From Bacteroidales bacterium (lineage in GTDB: Bacteria > Bacteroidota > Bacteroidia > Bacteroidales > JAAUTT01): 9,832 bases of DNA. Positions 1 through 8,815 of this stretch are shown one piece after another. The notes under the pieces are model-generated. The model saw only the letters and a program-made list of their open reading frames with translations. It ran no database searches and was not told the DNA's origin. Numbering within the stretch: the first letter of the stretch is position 1; each line of letters starts with the position of its first letter. The position numbers and the translations under genes are program-made. The stretch lies in assembly GCA_012031335.1 (NCBI GenBank), contig JAAUTT010000094.1, forward strand, positions 1-9,832, read 5' to 3'.

Positions 1-1259
1 GATTACTTTTACTTTGCCGTCAAGGTGGCCGACAATTCGCCTCATCCTGGTACTTACCGTTTTGAGAACCGGAACAACGATGAGTTTTTCTATCCGGATA
101 CGGCTTATCGGCCCGATTTCAGTCTTTCATTCGTTAAAAAAGATGGACACCGTAATACAGCCGATAGCGAAAATCAGCGCTTCAAAATCCTTGGGGACCC
201 GGACGACTCATGCATTTCTGGGAACCCGATGAGAATAACATTGGCATTGGCATCGAACTGGAAAATGCTAAAGATAAAACCACCCAAGTGAGTTTTTACC
301 TTCCGAACATCGACACCTGGCAAACCGAAGTGGATGTCTGGGACACTGAAACAGGCGAATTGCTCCTGCACCATCTCTGCCAAAAGCTTTGGAACGGCGC
401 ACACCTGGTGCTTGAAATGTCGGGAAAGGTGCGTGTTACCTTTAAAGGAAATTGGTGGTACAATGTAAAACTTGCCGGAGTGTTTTTCGATTCCACTAAC
501 AACGATGCCCTTGGAAAAACCACTGCTCATCTTGTAAAGGAAGACTTCGATACACGCGGAAACTGGAAAGCGGTTTATGGCAAATCGGGATGGTGGGTTT
601 TTGGTGCAGATCAGAAAATTCCCGCTGGAATAAGCGTCAAACCTGCCAATTCCATTACCCTTATTCAGCTTAAATGGCCTGAGGGTGTAAGGAAATTCAC
701 ATACCGCAAAGATCCGGTATTGCCCGACAACAGCACAGGAATGGGCTTTGCAACCGACAATGTACAGATTGCATTTAATGTTATTCCGATAGGACAGGAT
801 GGTTATGAATCGCATCCCAAGGGAACCATGCCACGCTTTGTGGGCTACAAATGCACCGATTATGAATACGCTCTGAATCAGGTTGCATCTGAATTTGGCG
901 GAGGTACTGAAATTTGGAGACTGCTTGTACCGGGAATGCCCGAAAAACATTTTTATCCCCGTCAGCCTGCATCACCTTTCGATGGCCCGGTAAAAAAAGG
1001 CAAACTGGCAATTACCCATGAAGGCAGCACCCGCATAACCGAATGTGCCATTCCGTGGACCGAAATTCCCGATGTTAAAAAAGCGCTCGACGAAGGCAAA
1101 ACCGTAAAATTCTCCTTCCGTGTTAACGATAACAACAACATGGGAAGCTGCATGGAACTGGCCCGGGAACGAAGTGTGTCGAAAATGAATTCGCGTGCCT
1201 TTCATGCTTCCTGGAAAGAGCATTGGGCAAATGAAGTGGAGTTTGCATTTGAAAAATAA
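1..1259 (+). CDS. Secreted multi-domain beta-sandwich protein with C-terminal DOMON/CBM9-like domain (5' end outside window, one frameshift)
   Basis: The reading frame is open from base 1 and ends at TAA 1257-1259, so the N-terminus and any signal peptide lie upstream. The first part (bases 1-210, with AVKVADNSPHPGTYRFENRN) reads in frame 1; the rest reads in frame 3. Adding one base near 212 joins them as DDSWHFWEPDENN, so one G is probably missing. A middle module holds TRGNWKAVYGKSGWWVFG (about 550-603), a type of motif I know from large secreted proteins of plant-polysaccharide clusters. The last third (about 730-1259: GMGFATDNVQIAFNVIP, ITECAIPWTEIPDV, FSFRVNDNN) resembles DOMON/CBM9-like domains of xylanase-associated proteins. 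No catalytic residues can be assigned. It is probably a glycan-binding or accessory protein, or the C-terminal half of a larger enzyme. It lies 13 bases before the next gene, in the same operon. Confidence 0.6.
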
Positions 1260-1272
1260 ATATAAAAACAGG

Positions 1273-3679
1273 ATGATGATAAAACGCAGTTACTTTATAA
1301 TCGTACTCTATTGGCTTATAGCAATAAATTCCTTCTCTCAGGAAACTAATACCCCTGCGCAGTTAATCAATGAATTCACGCCCTCCAAAGCCGTTTATTT
1401 CGATTGGATTAACCGCAACTGGTATGGCTCGAATCAGAAAAAAATTGAAGCCAACCTCCGGTTTTTTAAATGGTTGCACGATGAATACGGAATGCAGCTT
1501 GATATTTACCTGATGGATGCGGGAGATATCGATCAGGGACCAAACTGTGCCGATGCCCATGGTTTGTCAACCTACGGGTCTCTTGAAACGGCATGGTTTA
1601 AAAAGCGGTTCCCCGATGGTTTTGCGCCGCTTGTCGATCTTGCCCGGTCGTTTAATTGTCGCTTAGGTATATGGCTTGGACCGGATGGTTACGGCATCAG
1701 TGCGGAAGAAGCTGCAAAAAGAAAGGAAATGCTGGTTAAATTCTGCAAGGAGTACAATTTTGCGCTTTTCAAATTCGATGCCTGCTGTTCCGACCTAAAC
1801 CCCGAAAACCAGCAGCATTTCATTGAAACCATGAAGGAATGCCGCCATCATTCCCCTGATTTGATTGTGCTGAATCACCGGATTACACTAAACGATGAAG
1901 CCCGCAAGTACACCACTACTTTTTGTGGGAAGGACGCGAAACCTATGTGGATGTAAATATCTCCAACGATATACCCGCACCGCACCATAGGGCTTCCAAC
2001 CTGTCGCGGGGATTACCGCCCAACCTGAACCGGCTCACCGAAGATCATGGGGTTTGTTTTCATCCGCATTGGATGCCTGGGACGACGATTTGATTTTGCA
2101 GGCCTTTAACCGCAACCTCATTTTATCGCCCGAAATATACGGAAACCCGTTTTTATTGAACGATGACGCTCTCTCCCGGCTGGCCCGCATTTACAACATC
2201 CATCGTTTGTATAATAATATTTTGGTGAAAGGAATAATCCTTCCGGAAGAACAATACGGAAAGTTTGCCGTCTCCCGCGGAGATCAGTCCATCCGGCTGA
2301 TTACCTTACGGAATCTATCCTGGCATCCTGTTCAGGTTCCCGTCAAACTCGACGAATCCATAGGGTTAAGCAGCTCAGGCGATGTGGAAGTTTTACAGTA
2401 TCATCCCACCGAAAGATTTCTAGGCAGATATAAACGGGGAGAAACGATTAATGTTACCGTCGATCCTTTTCGCGCCTGCCTGATCAAAGTCTCCGCTCAG
2501 CCAAATCCCGAAACCCTTTTGCAAGGAGTAAATTACCAGGTAAAAAAGTACCTGCCTGATCATCCGGTAGTATTTGATATTTTGGGGACAGCCGGAGAAA
2601 CCGTCAGGTTTACTGTTTCAGGAAACGACCGGCAATTCAAAAAAGCTAAACTTAACGGGAAAGCGCTACCAGGCTTAATAAAGGGGAAACAAGTATCGTA
2701 TACCTTTCCGAGAATAAAAAAGGATGTGCAAGGTGTTTAAAAAACTTGGACTTATGCAGTTAACTCCGATTCCCGGGAATTCCCAAAATTTATGGAAATG
2801 TGTTTGTTTGCTGCCGATAACAATGCACTGGAGGTCCGGGAGCTTCAAAAGTCGGGAGTCACTCACATCCCTGCCGTTCAGGAATGCCGCGATGCCTTTT
2901 TCAACGACACCATTTTTACCGGTTTGGGAGCATGGGACCGCTTTGCATTTGACGGAGATAACTCCACTTCGTTTAACGTCCGACGCTTCGAATACATGAA
3001 TTTGAAAGAAAACAACGGTGCTTTCCGGCTGGATATGGGCGAACCGCTAACATTGGATAAGCTTTTACTGAAAGGGATTACTGAAGATTTTAATCCTGAG
3101 CGGATTGAAATATCATCAGATCTGTCGGACTGGAAGCCGGTTAAATATACGAAGGATAAACAACAGGTTACCATCAGTCTGCCTTCCGGCATTTCCTTCC
3201 GGTACCTTCGGATCATGAAATCGCCGGTAAAAGTAGCCGAAATTGAAGGTTACTATAATGAAGCTGCAGTTTCACGAAATAAATGGCGGGCATCGAATCT
3301 ATTTGGAATTACAGATAGCGATTCCGTAAAACGCTGCTGGAGTTACAAAGGAGAAATTACAGGAATTGGAAAAGATGCCCGGCTCGCTGTTACAGTTCCT
3401 GCAAATTGCAGGGAAAGCAGCATTTATGCCATTTTGATCGCCGATGGTGAAATAATAGCCGCTAACGATCGTGCCCCTTCCTTCCTTTACAATAATTGGG
3501 AACATTTTAGCATTCCTGACAAAAACTTTACATTCTACATTCCGGTTCCCACAAGGCTCGAAGGTAAAAAAACCGAAGTTATGCTTTTTTCAACTGATGG
3601 CAATCTGGCAGATATGACACCAGAAGTATGGCTGACAAATCGGAATTTATTTGAAAAAGCAGAACTAATTCTCGAATGA
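1273..3679 (+). CDS. Secreted GH36-like TIM-barrel glycoside hydrolase with C-terminal discoidin-like domain (four frameshifts)
   Basis: The start is ATG 1273 (MMIKRSYFIIVLYWLI), giving a signal peptide likely cleaved after INSFS; the next codon, 1276, is also ATG. Restored length is about 802 residues. The N-terminal barrel (about residues 35-330) has YFDWINRNWYG, LGIWLGPDGYG and LFKFDACCSDL. The Asp of FKFDA (about residue 169) lies where GH27/GH36 enzymes carry the nucleophile in YLKYD motifs; this is an analogy, not proof. A beta-sandwich follows (LITLRNLSWHPVQVPVKLDE), then a C-terminal region with FAADNNALEVREL and a discoidin-like stretch (FRLDMGEPLTLDKLLLKGI, FRYLRIMKSP). Frame changes: one T missing at 1921-1924 (restores FLWEGRETYVDV); one base missing at 2049-2060, in a G4 or a T4; one extra base between 2718 and 2737; one A missing at 2785-2788 (restores GNSQKFMEMCLFAADNN). 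The relatives I recall are Bacteroidota proteins annotated only as alpha-galactosidase-like; the substrate is unknown. Confidence 0.72.
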
Positions 3680-3694
3680 ATAAAACATAACGAA

Positions 3695-4969
3695 ATGAAA
3701 ATTAACAGAAACTTTGGCATTTCTTCTTTCCTATTCATTTTATCGGCATTCCTCCTATCGGGAATAATTCCGGTTGATAAAAACGAAATCATTCTTTCTC
3801 CTGAAAGTGGGTTAATGACGGAGGCGATCCGTTCCGCGATTGACCAGTGCGCTGCAAAAGGGGGAGGAACCGTAAGGCTTTCAAAGGGCGTCTTTCACTC
3901 CGGAACAATCGTGTTAAAACCGAATGTGACGCTACTTTTAGACAGCGGTGCCACCCTTCGGGGAAGTGATCGATATTCTGATTACCGGAACGATGCTTTT
4001 ATTTACGGTAAAGATTTGACAAACATTGCCATTATGGGGAAAGGAACCATTGACGGGGGTTGACTGTGAAAACCCAAAAGGCGAAGAAGGATTCCGGGGT
4101 CCGCATTGCATCCGGCTTCTAAACTGCAATGGCATAGTTTTGAAGGAAATAACCATTGTACGATCCGCAAACTGGGCAATCAACTGCAGGATTGTAAAAA
4201 CGGAACGGTGGAGAAAGTAAACATCCGCGGCGGGCACGATGGATTGCATACCCGCTTTTGCGAGAACTTTACCGTTAGTGGCTGCGACTTCCGTACCGGC
4301 GATGATGCTTTTGCAGGGAACGATAACCAAAACTTCACCATCAGCAACTGTAAAATTAACACCTCTTGCAACGGGTTTCGCATGGGATGTCTAAATCTTA
4401 GTGTAAAACAATGTCAGTTCTGGGGGCCGGGCGAATCGGTACATAAAATTCAGAAGCGGAATAACATGCTTGCAGCTTTTGTGCATTTTTCGCCAAAAGA
4501 CGAAAATCCAAAGTCGATTAGCGGGAACTGGATTATTGAGGATTGTACCATTGACAATGTGGATAATTTCTACAACTACAACTATGAAAGCGGACTCTGG
4601 CAAACCGGAAAACCAGCCACTTCCGTGAAATTCAGCAATATTAAGGCTACGAACCTGCTCAATGCATTTGCCATTGTGGGCGATGCACAACGACAACTGG
4701 AACTTTCCATCACCAATTCATCGTTTTCGTTTCGAGAAGGCGCTTCCAACCCGGAAACATTTGAAGGTGCCCGGTTTGCTTCGGACGCTTTCTTCAATGC
4801 TACCAATTTCGGAACGATAGTGCTTAAAAATGTAACCCTTCAAAAAAGCGGCAACAGGCCGTTGGTTGTTTTAAACGCGGGCAACACGCTTACAATCGAT
4901 GGATTGTTTCCAGACAACGCTCTGTCTACCGGTCAATTTACAAACATAAACCAAGTAATAAAACAATAA
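3695..4969 (+). CDS. GH28-family pectinase-like protein, right-handed beta-helix (two frameshifts)
   Basis: ATG 3695 gives an N-terminal signal (FGISSFLFILSAFLLSG); the gene starts 15 bases after the previous stop. Restored length is about 424 residues. The start of the fold is typical of GH28: EAIRSAIDQCAAKGGGTVRL, then VTLLLDSGATLRGS, MGKGTIDG and GFRGPHCIRLLNC. The GH28 core follows as HDGLHT (Asp about 182) and TGDDAFAG (Asp about 203 and 204). The 21-residue spacing matches the three catalytic Asp residues of fungal polygalacturonases. The usual GHG motif reads CNGFRMG, with Asn for His, and no clear RIK motif follows. Frame changes: one extra G in the G5 run 4055-4059 (without it DG joins VDCENPKG) and one G missing at 4189-4190 (restores NCRDCKNGTVEKV). 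The enzyme should cleave a galacturonic-acid-containing backbone or side chain; exact specificity, including rhamnogalacturonan versus homogalacturonan, cannot be read here. Confidence 0.82.
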
Positions 4970-4973
4970 ACCT

Positions 4974-6136
4974 ATGAAAAATTCAATTCTAATAGCAATG
5001 CTGTTGCTATTTCCCTTTTTAGGAACAAGGCGCAAAAAACAGAAGGACTGGCATTAACTCCCCCAATGGGCTGGAACAGTTGGAACAAATTCGGTTGCGA
5101 CATCAACGAAAAGCTGATAAGAGAAGCGGCAGATGCCCTGGTTAGTTCGGGCATGAATAAAGCTGGTTACGAATACATTGTAATTGACGATTGCTGGCAG
5201 ATCGACCGGAAGGCTAACGGAACCATCGTTGTTGATTCCACACGTTTTCCCTCGGGAATCAAAAGTCTGGCCGATTATATCCATTCCAAAGGCCTGAAGT
5301 TTGGGATATATTCCTGTGCTGGCCGAAAAACCTGCCAGATGCGGCCCGGAAGCAATGGCTATGAAGTGATTGACGCCAATACTTACGCAAGTTGGGGAGT
5401 GGATTACCTGAAATACGACTGGTGCAATTCCGAAGGCATCGATCCCGTAAAAGCCTATACCGATATGAGCAAAGCGTTGGCCAACAGCGGCAGGCCTATT
5501 GTTTTCAGCTTATGCGAGTGGGGAAGCAGCCGTCCATGGACGTGGGCACAGAATGTGGGACACCTTTGGCGCACGACCGGCGATATCCAGGACTGCTGGG
5601 ATTGCAAACGCGATTGGGGCGGCATGGGCTGGACAACCATTCTCGATTTGCAGGTCGGCCTGGAGAAATTTGCCGGTCCCGGGCACTGGAACGACCCCGA
5701 TATGCTTGAAGTGGGCAACGGTCACATGAAATACAACGAATACATTGCCCATTTCAGCTTTTGGTGCTTATTGGCAGCTCCGCTCATGGCAGGAAACGAT
5801 TTGAGCAACATGAACGATTCCATCAAAAACATTTTGCTCAATACCGATGCCATTGCCATCAACCAGGATAAAGCCGGTATTCAGGGCAAAAAAGTATACG
5901 ACGAAAGCGATTTCGAAATATGGACAAAACCGCTGCAAAATGGCGACGTTGCCATCATCTTCTTTAACCGGAACGAAAAAAAGTATGATTTTCCTGCTCT
6001 TTGGGAAGTTGCCGGTATAAAAGGAAATTTAAAAGTGTACGATGTATGGGAGCATAAAAATATCGGTACCACACAACAACTTAAAAACTTCACAATTAAC
6101 GGACATTCGGTAATGTTTTTCAGGTTATCAAAATAA
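4974..6136 (+). CDS. GH27 alpha-galactosidase, secreted (one frameshift in the signal peptide region)
   Basis: Hydrolyses terminal alpha-linked galactose, probably with retention of configuration as is known for GH27. ATG 4974 starts MKNSILIAMLLLFPFLG, but that frame runs into a stop at 5049. Adding one A at 5024-5025 gives GNKAQKTEGLALTPPMGW and joins the long frame; cleavage is probable after NKA. Restored length is about 387 residues, normal for the family. Visible motifs are PPMGWNSWNKFGCDINE, YIVIDDCWQ, YLKYDWCNSEG (nucleophile Asp about 149) and HLWRTTGDIQDCWD (acid/base Asp about 204). The 55-residue spacing is the same as in rice alpha-galactosidase (D130/D185). GPGHWNDPDMLEVGN and AAPLMAGNDLSNM are further family signatures. 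An all-beta C-terminal domain follows. The gene begins 4 bases after the GH28 stop and ends 6 bases before the GH92 start. A caller would probably start at ATG 5066 and lose the signal peptide. Confidence 0.93.
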
Positions 6137-6142
6137 AGTGTT

Positions 6143-8405
6143 ATGAGAAAATATAGAGAAATAATCATCCTGTATGCCTTTCTGGGCTTAATCGTTTTTG
6201 CAGGCTGTTCCAAAACAACCGAGCAAATTAAATATGCACAGTATGTAAATCCCCTGATCGGAACTTCGGCACACGGGCATACATCCCCTTCAGCATCGGT
6301 GCCATTCGGGTTCGTAAAATTGGGTCCCGACACCTACAACGAAGGATGGGACTGGTGCTCGGGTTATCATTATTCCGACAGCAGCATCATGGGTTTCAGC
6401 CATACTCACCTGAGTGGTACCGGTCGCGGTGAATTGCTCGACATCATGTTCATGCCAACAACCGGTCCTGCCAAATTTGAGCCAGGCTCCCGCGAAAATC
6501 CCGACGAAGGTTATCGCTCCAGATATTCGCACAAGAACGAAATTGCAAAAGCCGGATATTATTCGGTTTTTTGGACGATTACAAAATCAAAGCCGAGATG
6601 ACCGCTACACTCCGGGCCGGTTTTCACCGCTATACCTTTCAGGAAAACAAACCTGCCAATCTTTTGATCGACCTGGCCCATAGTTTTAAAACCGATTCGA
6701 TACTGAACGGGTACGTAAAAATAATCAACGATACCCTGGTAGTTGGGTCTCATCGTTCGAAAGGATGGGGCGAAGGCGATGAAAAATACTGGACCAACCA
6801 CGAAGTTTTTTTTGCAGCACGTCTTTCGCGACCCTTAAAAAAGGCTGAAATCTTTGCTGATGGTAAAACTTTGAGCGATGTTAATGAAATGAGTGGTAAA
6901 TCAGTGAAGATAAATCTGGTTCTGGATGCAGATAAAAGCGAGCCCCTGTTGGTAAAAGTAGGGATATCGGGAACGGATATCGATGGAGCCCTTAAAAATG
7001 TGGATTCGGAAATTGCAGGCTGGGACTTCGACCAGGTGGTTGCTTCGGCCGAAGGGGAATGGGAAAAGGTACTTTCGGTTCTTAAGGTGGAAGACGACAA
7101 CACTGAAAGAAAGGAAACTTTTTACACAGCCCTGTATCATGCGTGCCTGGCTCCCTATACCTACAGCGATGTTGATGGCCGCTACAAAGGTTTCGACGCG
7201 AAAATTCACCAGGCAAACGGCTTTACCAATTACACCGGACTCTCGCTCTGGGATACCTTCCGGGCTGCTAATCCCTTATATACCCTTATTTCGCCAAAAG
7301 TTGCAAACGATATTATCCGTTCAATGCTTGCCCAATACGACGAATACGGGTTGCTTCCCATCTGGCCTCTGGGTAACAGCGAAACCAACTGCATGATCGG
7401 TTATCATTCCATTCCGGTAATTACAGATGCCTATATGAAAGGCATCCGCGACTACGACGTTGAAAAAGCCTTTGAAGCTATGAAGAAAAGCGCCATGCAA
7501 AACGATTTCGACATTCAGCATCTTCAAAAGTACAATTACATTCCCCGGGATCTGGCTCCAACTATTTCGGTAGCACGTACACTGGAATATGCTTACGACG
7601 ACTGGTGCATTGCCCAAATGGCCAAAGAACTGGGCAAAACGCAGGATTATGCGTATTTCTCCAAGCGGGCCGAAGCTTTTAAAAATTTATTCGATACCTC
7701 AGTTGGATTTATGCGGGGGAAAGATTCCAAAGGGGTTTTTCGTGCCGACTTCGATCCGTGGAACGCTGTGAATGCCACCAGCGATTTTATCGAAGGGAAT
7801 TCCTGGCAATATACCTGGTTTGTACCGCATGATATTCCTGCACTTATCGAAGGCATGGGCGGGAAAAAGCATTTTGTTCAAAGGCTTGATTCACTGTTTT
7901 CAGTAAGTTCCCATCTCGATGAAAATACCCCATCAGATGTAAGCGGACTAATCGGTCAGTACGCTCATGGCAACGAGCCCAGTCACCATGTGGCCTACCT
8001 GTTCAACTATGGCGACCAGCCCTGGAAAACACAGGAAAAAGTAAATCAGATCATGACCACTCTTTACTCCAATAAACCCGACGGACTCTGTGGAAACGAA
8101 GACATGGGACAGATGTCGGCCTGGTATGTGTATAGCGCCATGGGTTTTACCCGGTAAATCCAGCCGATGGGAAATATGTGTTCGGAACGCCACTGTTCAA
8201 GAAAGTTCATATCACATTACCAGAAGGTAAACCGTTTTCGGTGGAAGCTGTAAACCTCTCCGATAAAAACATCTATATTCAAAAGGTAATATTAAACGGG
8301 CAAGAGTTGGAAAAAGGTTACATTACCCATAAACAACTCATGTTGGGAGGAAGTCTGAAATTCGATATGGGAAATCAGCAAGGGAAAGTGTTTGATATGA
8401 GATAG
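6143..8405 (+). CDS. GH92 calcium-dependent exo-alpha-mannosidase, lipoprotein (two frameshifts)
   Basis: ATG 6143 starts MRKYREIIILYAFLGLIVFA followed by GCS: a lipobox with Cys at about residue 22, so it is probably anchored to a membrane by lipid. Restored length is about 754 residues, normal for GH92. N-terminal beta-sandwich motifs are VNPLIGTSAHGHTSPSASVP and MGFSHTHLSGTGRGE. The (alpha/alpha)6 domain holds YTGLSLWDTFRAANPLY, EGNSWQYTWFVPHDIP, GNEPSHHVAYLFNY and CGNEDMGQMSAWYVYSAMGF. The Glu of EGNSWQ (about 551) and the Asp of GNED (about 654) appear to match the general acid and base described for Bacteroides GH92 enzymes; the residue two before that Asp is Asn here. Frame changes: one T missing in the T6 run 6567-6572 (restores SVFLDDYKIKAEM) and one T missing at 8145-8148 (restores AMGFYPVNPADGKYVFGT). 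The stop is TAG 8403-8405. It is the last gene of the operon. The linkage it cleaves (alpha-1,2, -1,3 or -1,4) cannot be told from sequence. Confidence 0.93.
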
Positions 8406-8470
8406 TCCACCGACGACAGACGACAGTCCACAGTGCATTATCTGTGGACTGAGGTCTGTGGACCGTCGAC
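8405..8470. repeat. Hairpin and direct-repeat cluster directly after the GH92 stop
   Basis: A perfect 10-base inverted repeat, CAGTCCACAG at 8424-8433 and CTGTGGACTG at 8442-8451, encloses an 8-base loop. TCTGTGGAC occurs twice, at 8441-8449 and 8455-8463. GTCCAC at 8405-8410 can pair with GTGGAC at 8458-8463, so the whole stretch can fold in more than one way. CGACGACAGACGACAG to the left is itself repetitive. Such mixed CCACAG/GACGAC filler resembles intergenic repeats I have seen in Bacteroidota genomes. It could mark the end of the operon transcript, but no T-run follows the stem, so it is not a standard intrinsic terminator. Confidence 0.6.
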
Positions 8471-8475
8471 TCTAT

Positions 8476-8682
8476 TCATTTCATTCCCTCCAGCAGAATA
8501 TCCAGGTAGTTACTTCGGTTGATTACCTGGAATTTTCCTTTATATTCATCATCCCAGGCTTTTGGGAGCCTTTTCGCCTGGGTTTGGAAAGTTTAATTTC
8601 GTATCCGGTGAGACTATCGCCACCTTCTTTAATGTAGTCGAGTCTAATGTTTTAGTATCAATTTTTATGGTTCTGAGAAAAA
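8476..8682 (-). pseudogene. Decayed C-terminus of a probable DUF4143-type ATPase
   Basis: Read on the minus strand, this stretch encodes LDYIKEGGDSLTGYEIKLSK, then after a frame change AKRLPKAWDDEYKGKFQ and VINRSNYLDILLEGMK, ending at a stop at 8478-8476. This is the typical tail of Bacteroidota AAA ATPases with a DUF4143 domain (YEFKW, a basic proline stretch, a short acidic segment, then VINxxNYLDFL). A faint upstream extension, VVFLRT, precedes it in yet another frame. One missing base near 8595-8600 and one near 8646-8648 would be needed to join the pieces. The nucleotide-binding part is absent: a stop and unrelated AT-rich sequence follow upstream of about 8700, where the regulator's promoter region begins. 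It is thus a remnant of a gene lost by deletion or rearrangement. The family call rests on motif memory from about 60 residues. Confidence 0.5.
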
Positions 8683-8815
8683 CAACTATTCGCAGAAAAG
8701 ATACTTTGCAAAAAATGTTTACGAAAACTCATGATAACCTGCTTTTTAGTAATGCTGTCATTAAGTGTAATTCTTTTTACGATATTTATTACATTCGTAC
8801 CCATAAATATTATAA
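8683..8815 (+). promoter_or_regulatory. AT-rich leader upstream of the regulator gene
   Basis: About 130 AT-rich bases separate the ATPase remnant from the ATG at 8816 and should hold the regulator's promoter. TACATTCG at 8790-8797 differs by one base from the Bacteroidota -7 consensus TAnnTTTG and lies 18 bases before the ATG, but I see no convincing -33 TTG element at the right distance. I see no clear operator palindrome and no Shine-Dalgarno sequence; an A/T-rich stretch (ATAAATATTATAA) precedes the ATG, as is common in this phylum. The assignment rests on position rather than on a firm motif. Confidence 0.3.

Noticed and set aside
174..950. Long minus-strand open frame of 258 codons
   Set aside because: It is antisense to the conserved CBM9-like coding sequence, has no recognisable domain, and its composition follows from the opposite strand.
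2738..2740. A single nonsense codon (TAA) in the GH36-like gene, since both flanks are in the same frame
   Set aside because: The intervening frame +1 gives VFKKLGLMQLTPIPGNSQ, which fits the linker before FAADNNALEV better than the KTWTYAVNSDSREF of the stop-containing frame, so two compensating indels are more likely. A simple stop cannot be fully excluded.
4061..4063. TGA in the GH28 gene as a selenocysteine or readthrough codon
   Set aside because: It lies directly after a G5 run, a second TGA follows six bases later in the same frame, and removal of one G gives continuous family sequence.
5392..5729. Alternative-frame open frames inside the GH27 gene
   Set aside because: They are shadows of a GH27 frame that carries all the catalytic motifs.
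8424..8451. Rho-independent terminator
   Set aside because: The stem is good but no T-run follows (GAGGTCTGTGG), and the direct repeats around it suggest a repeat element instead.
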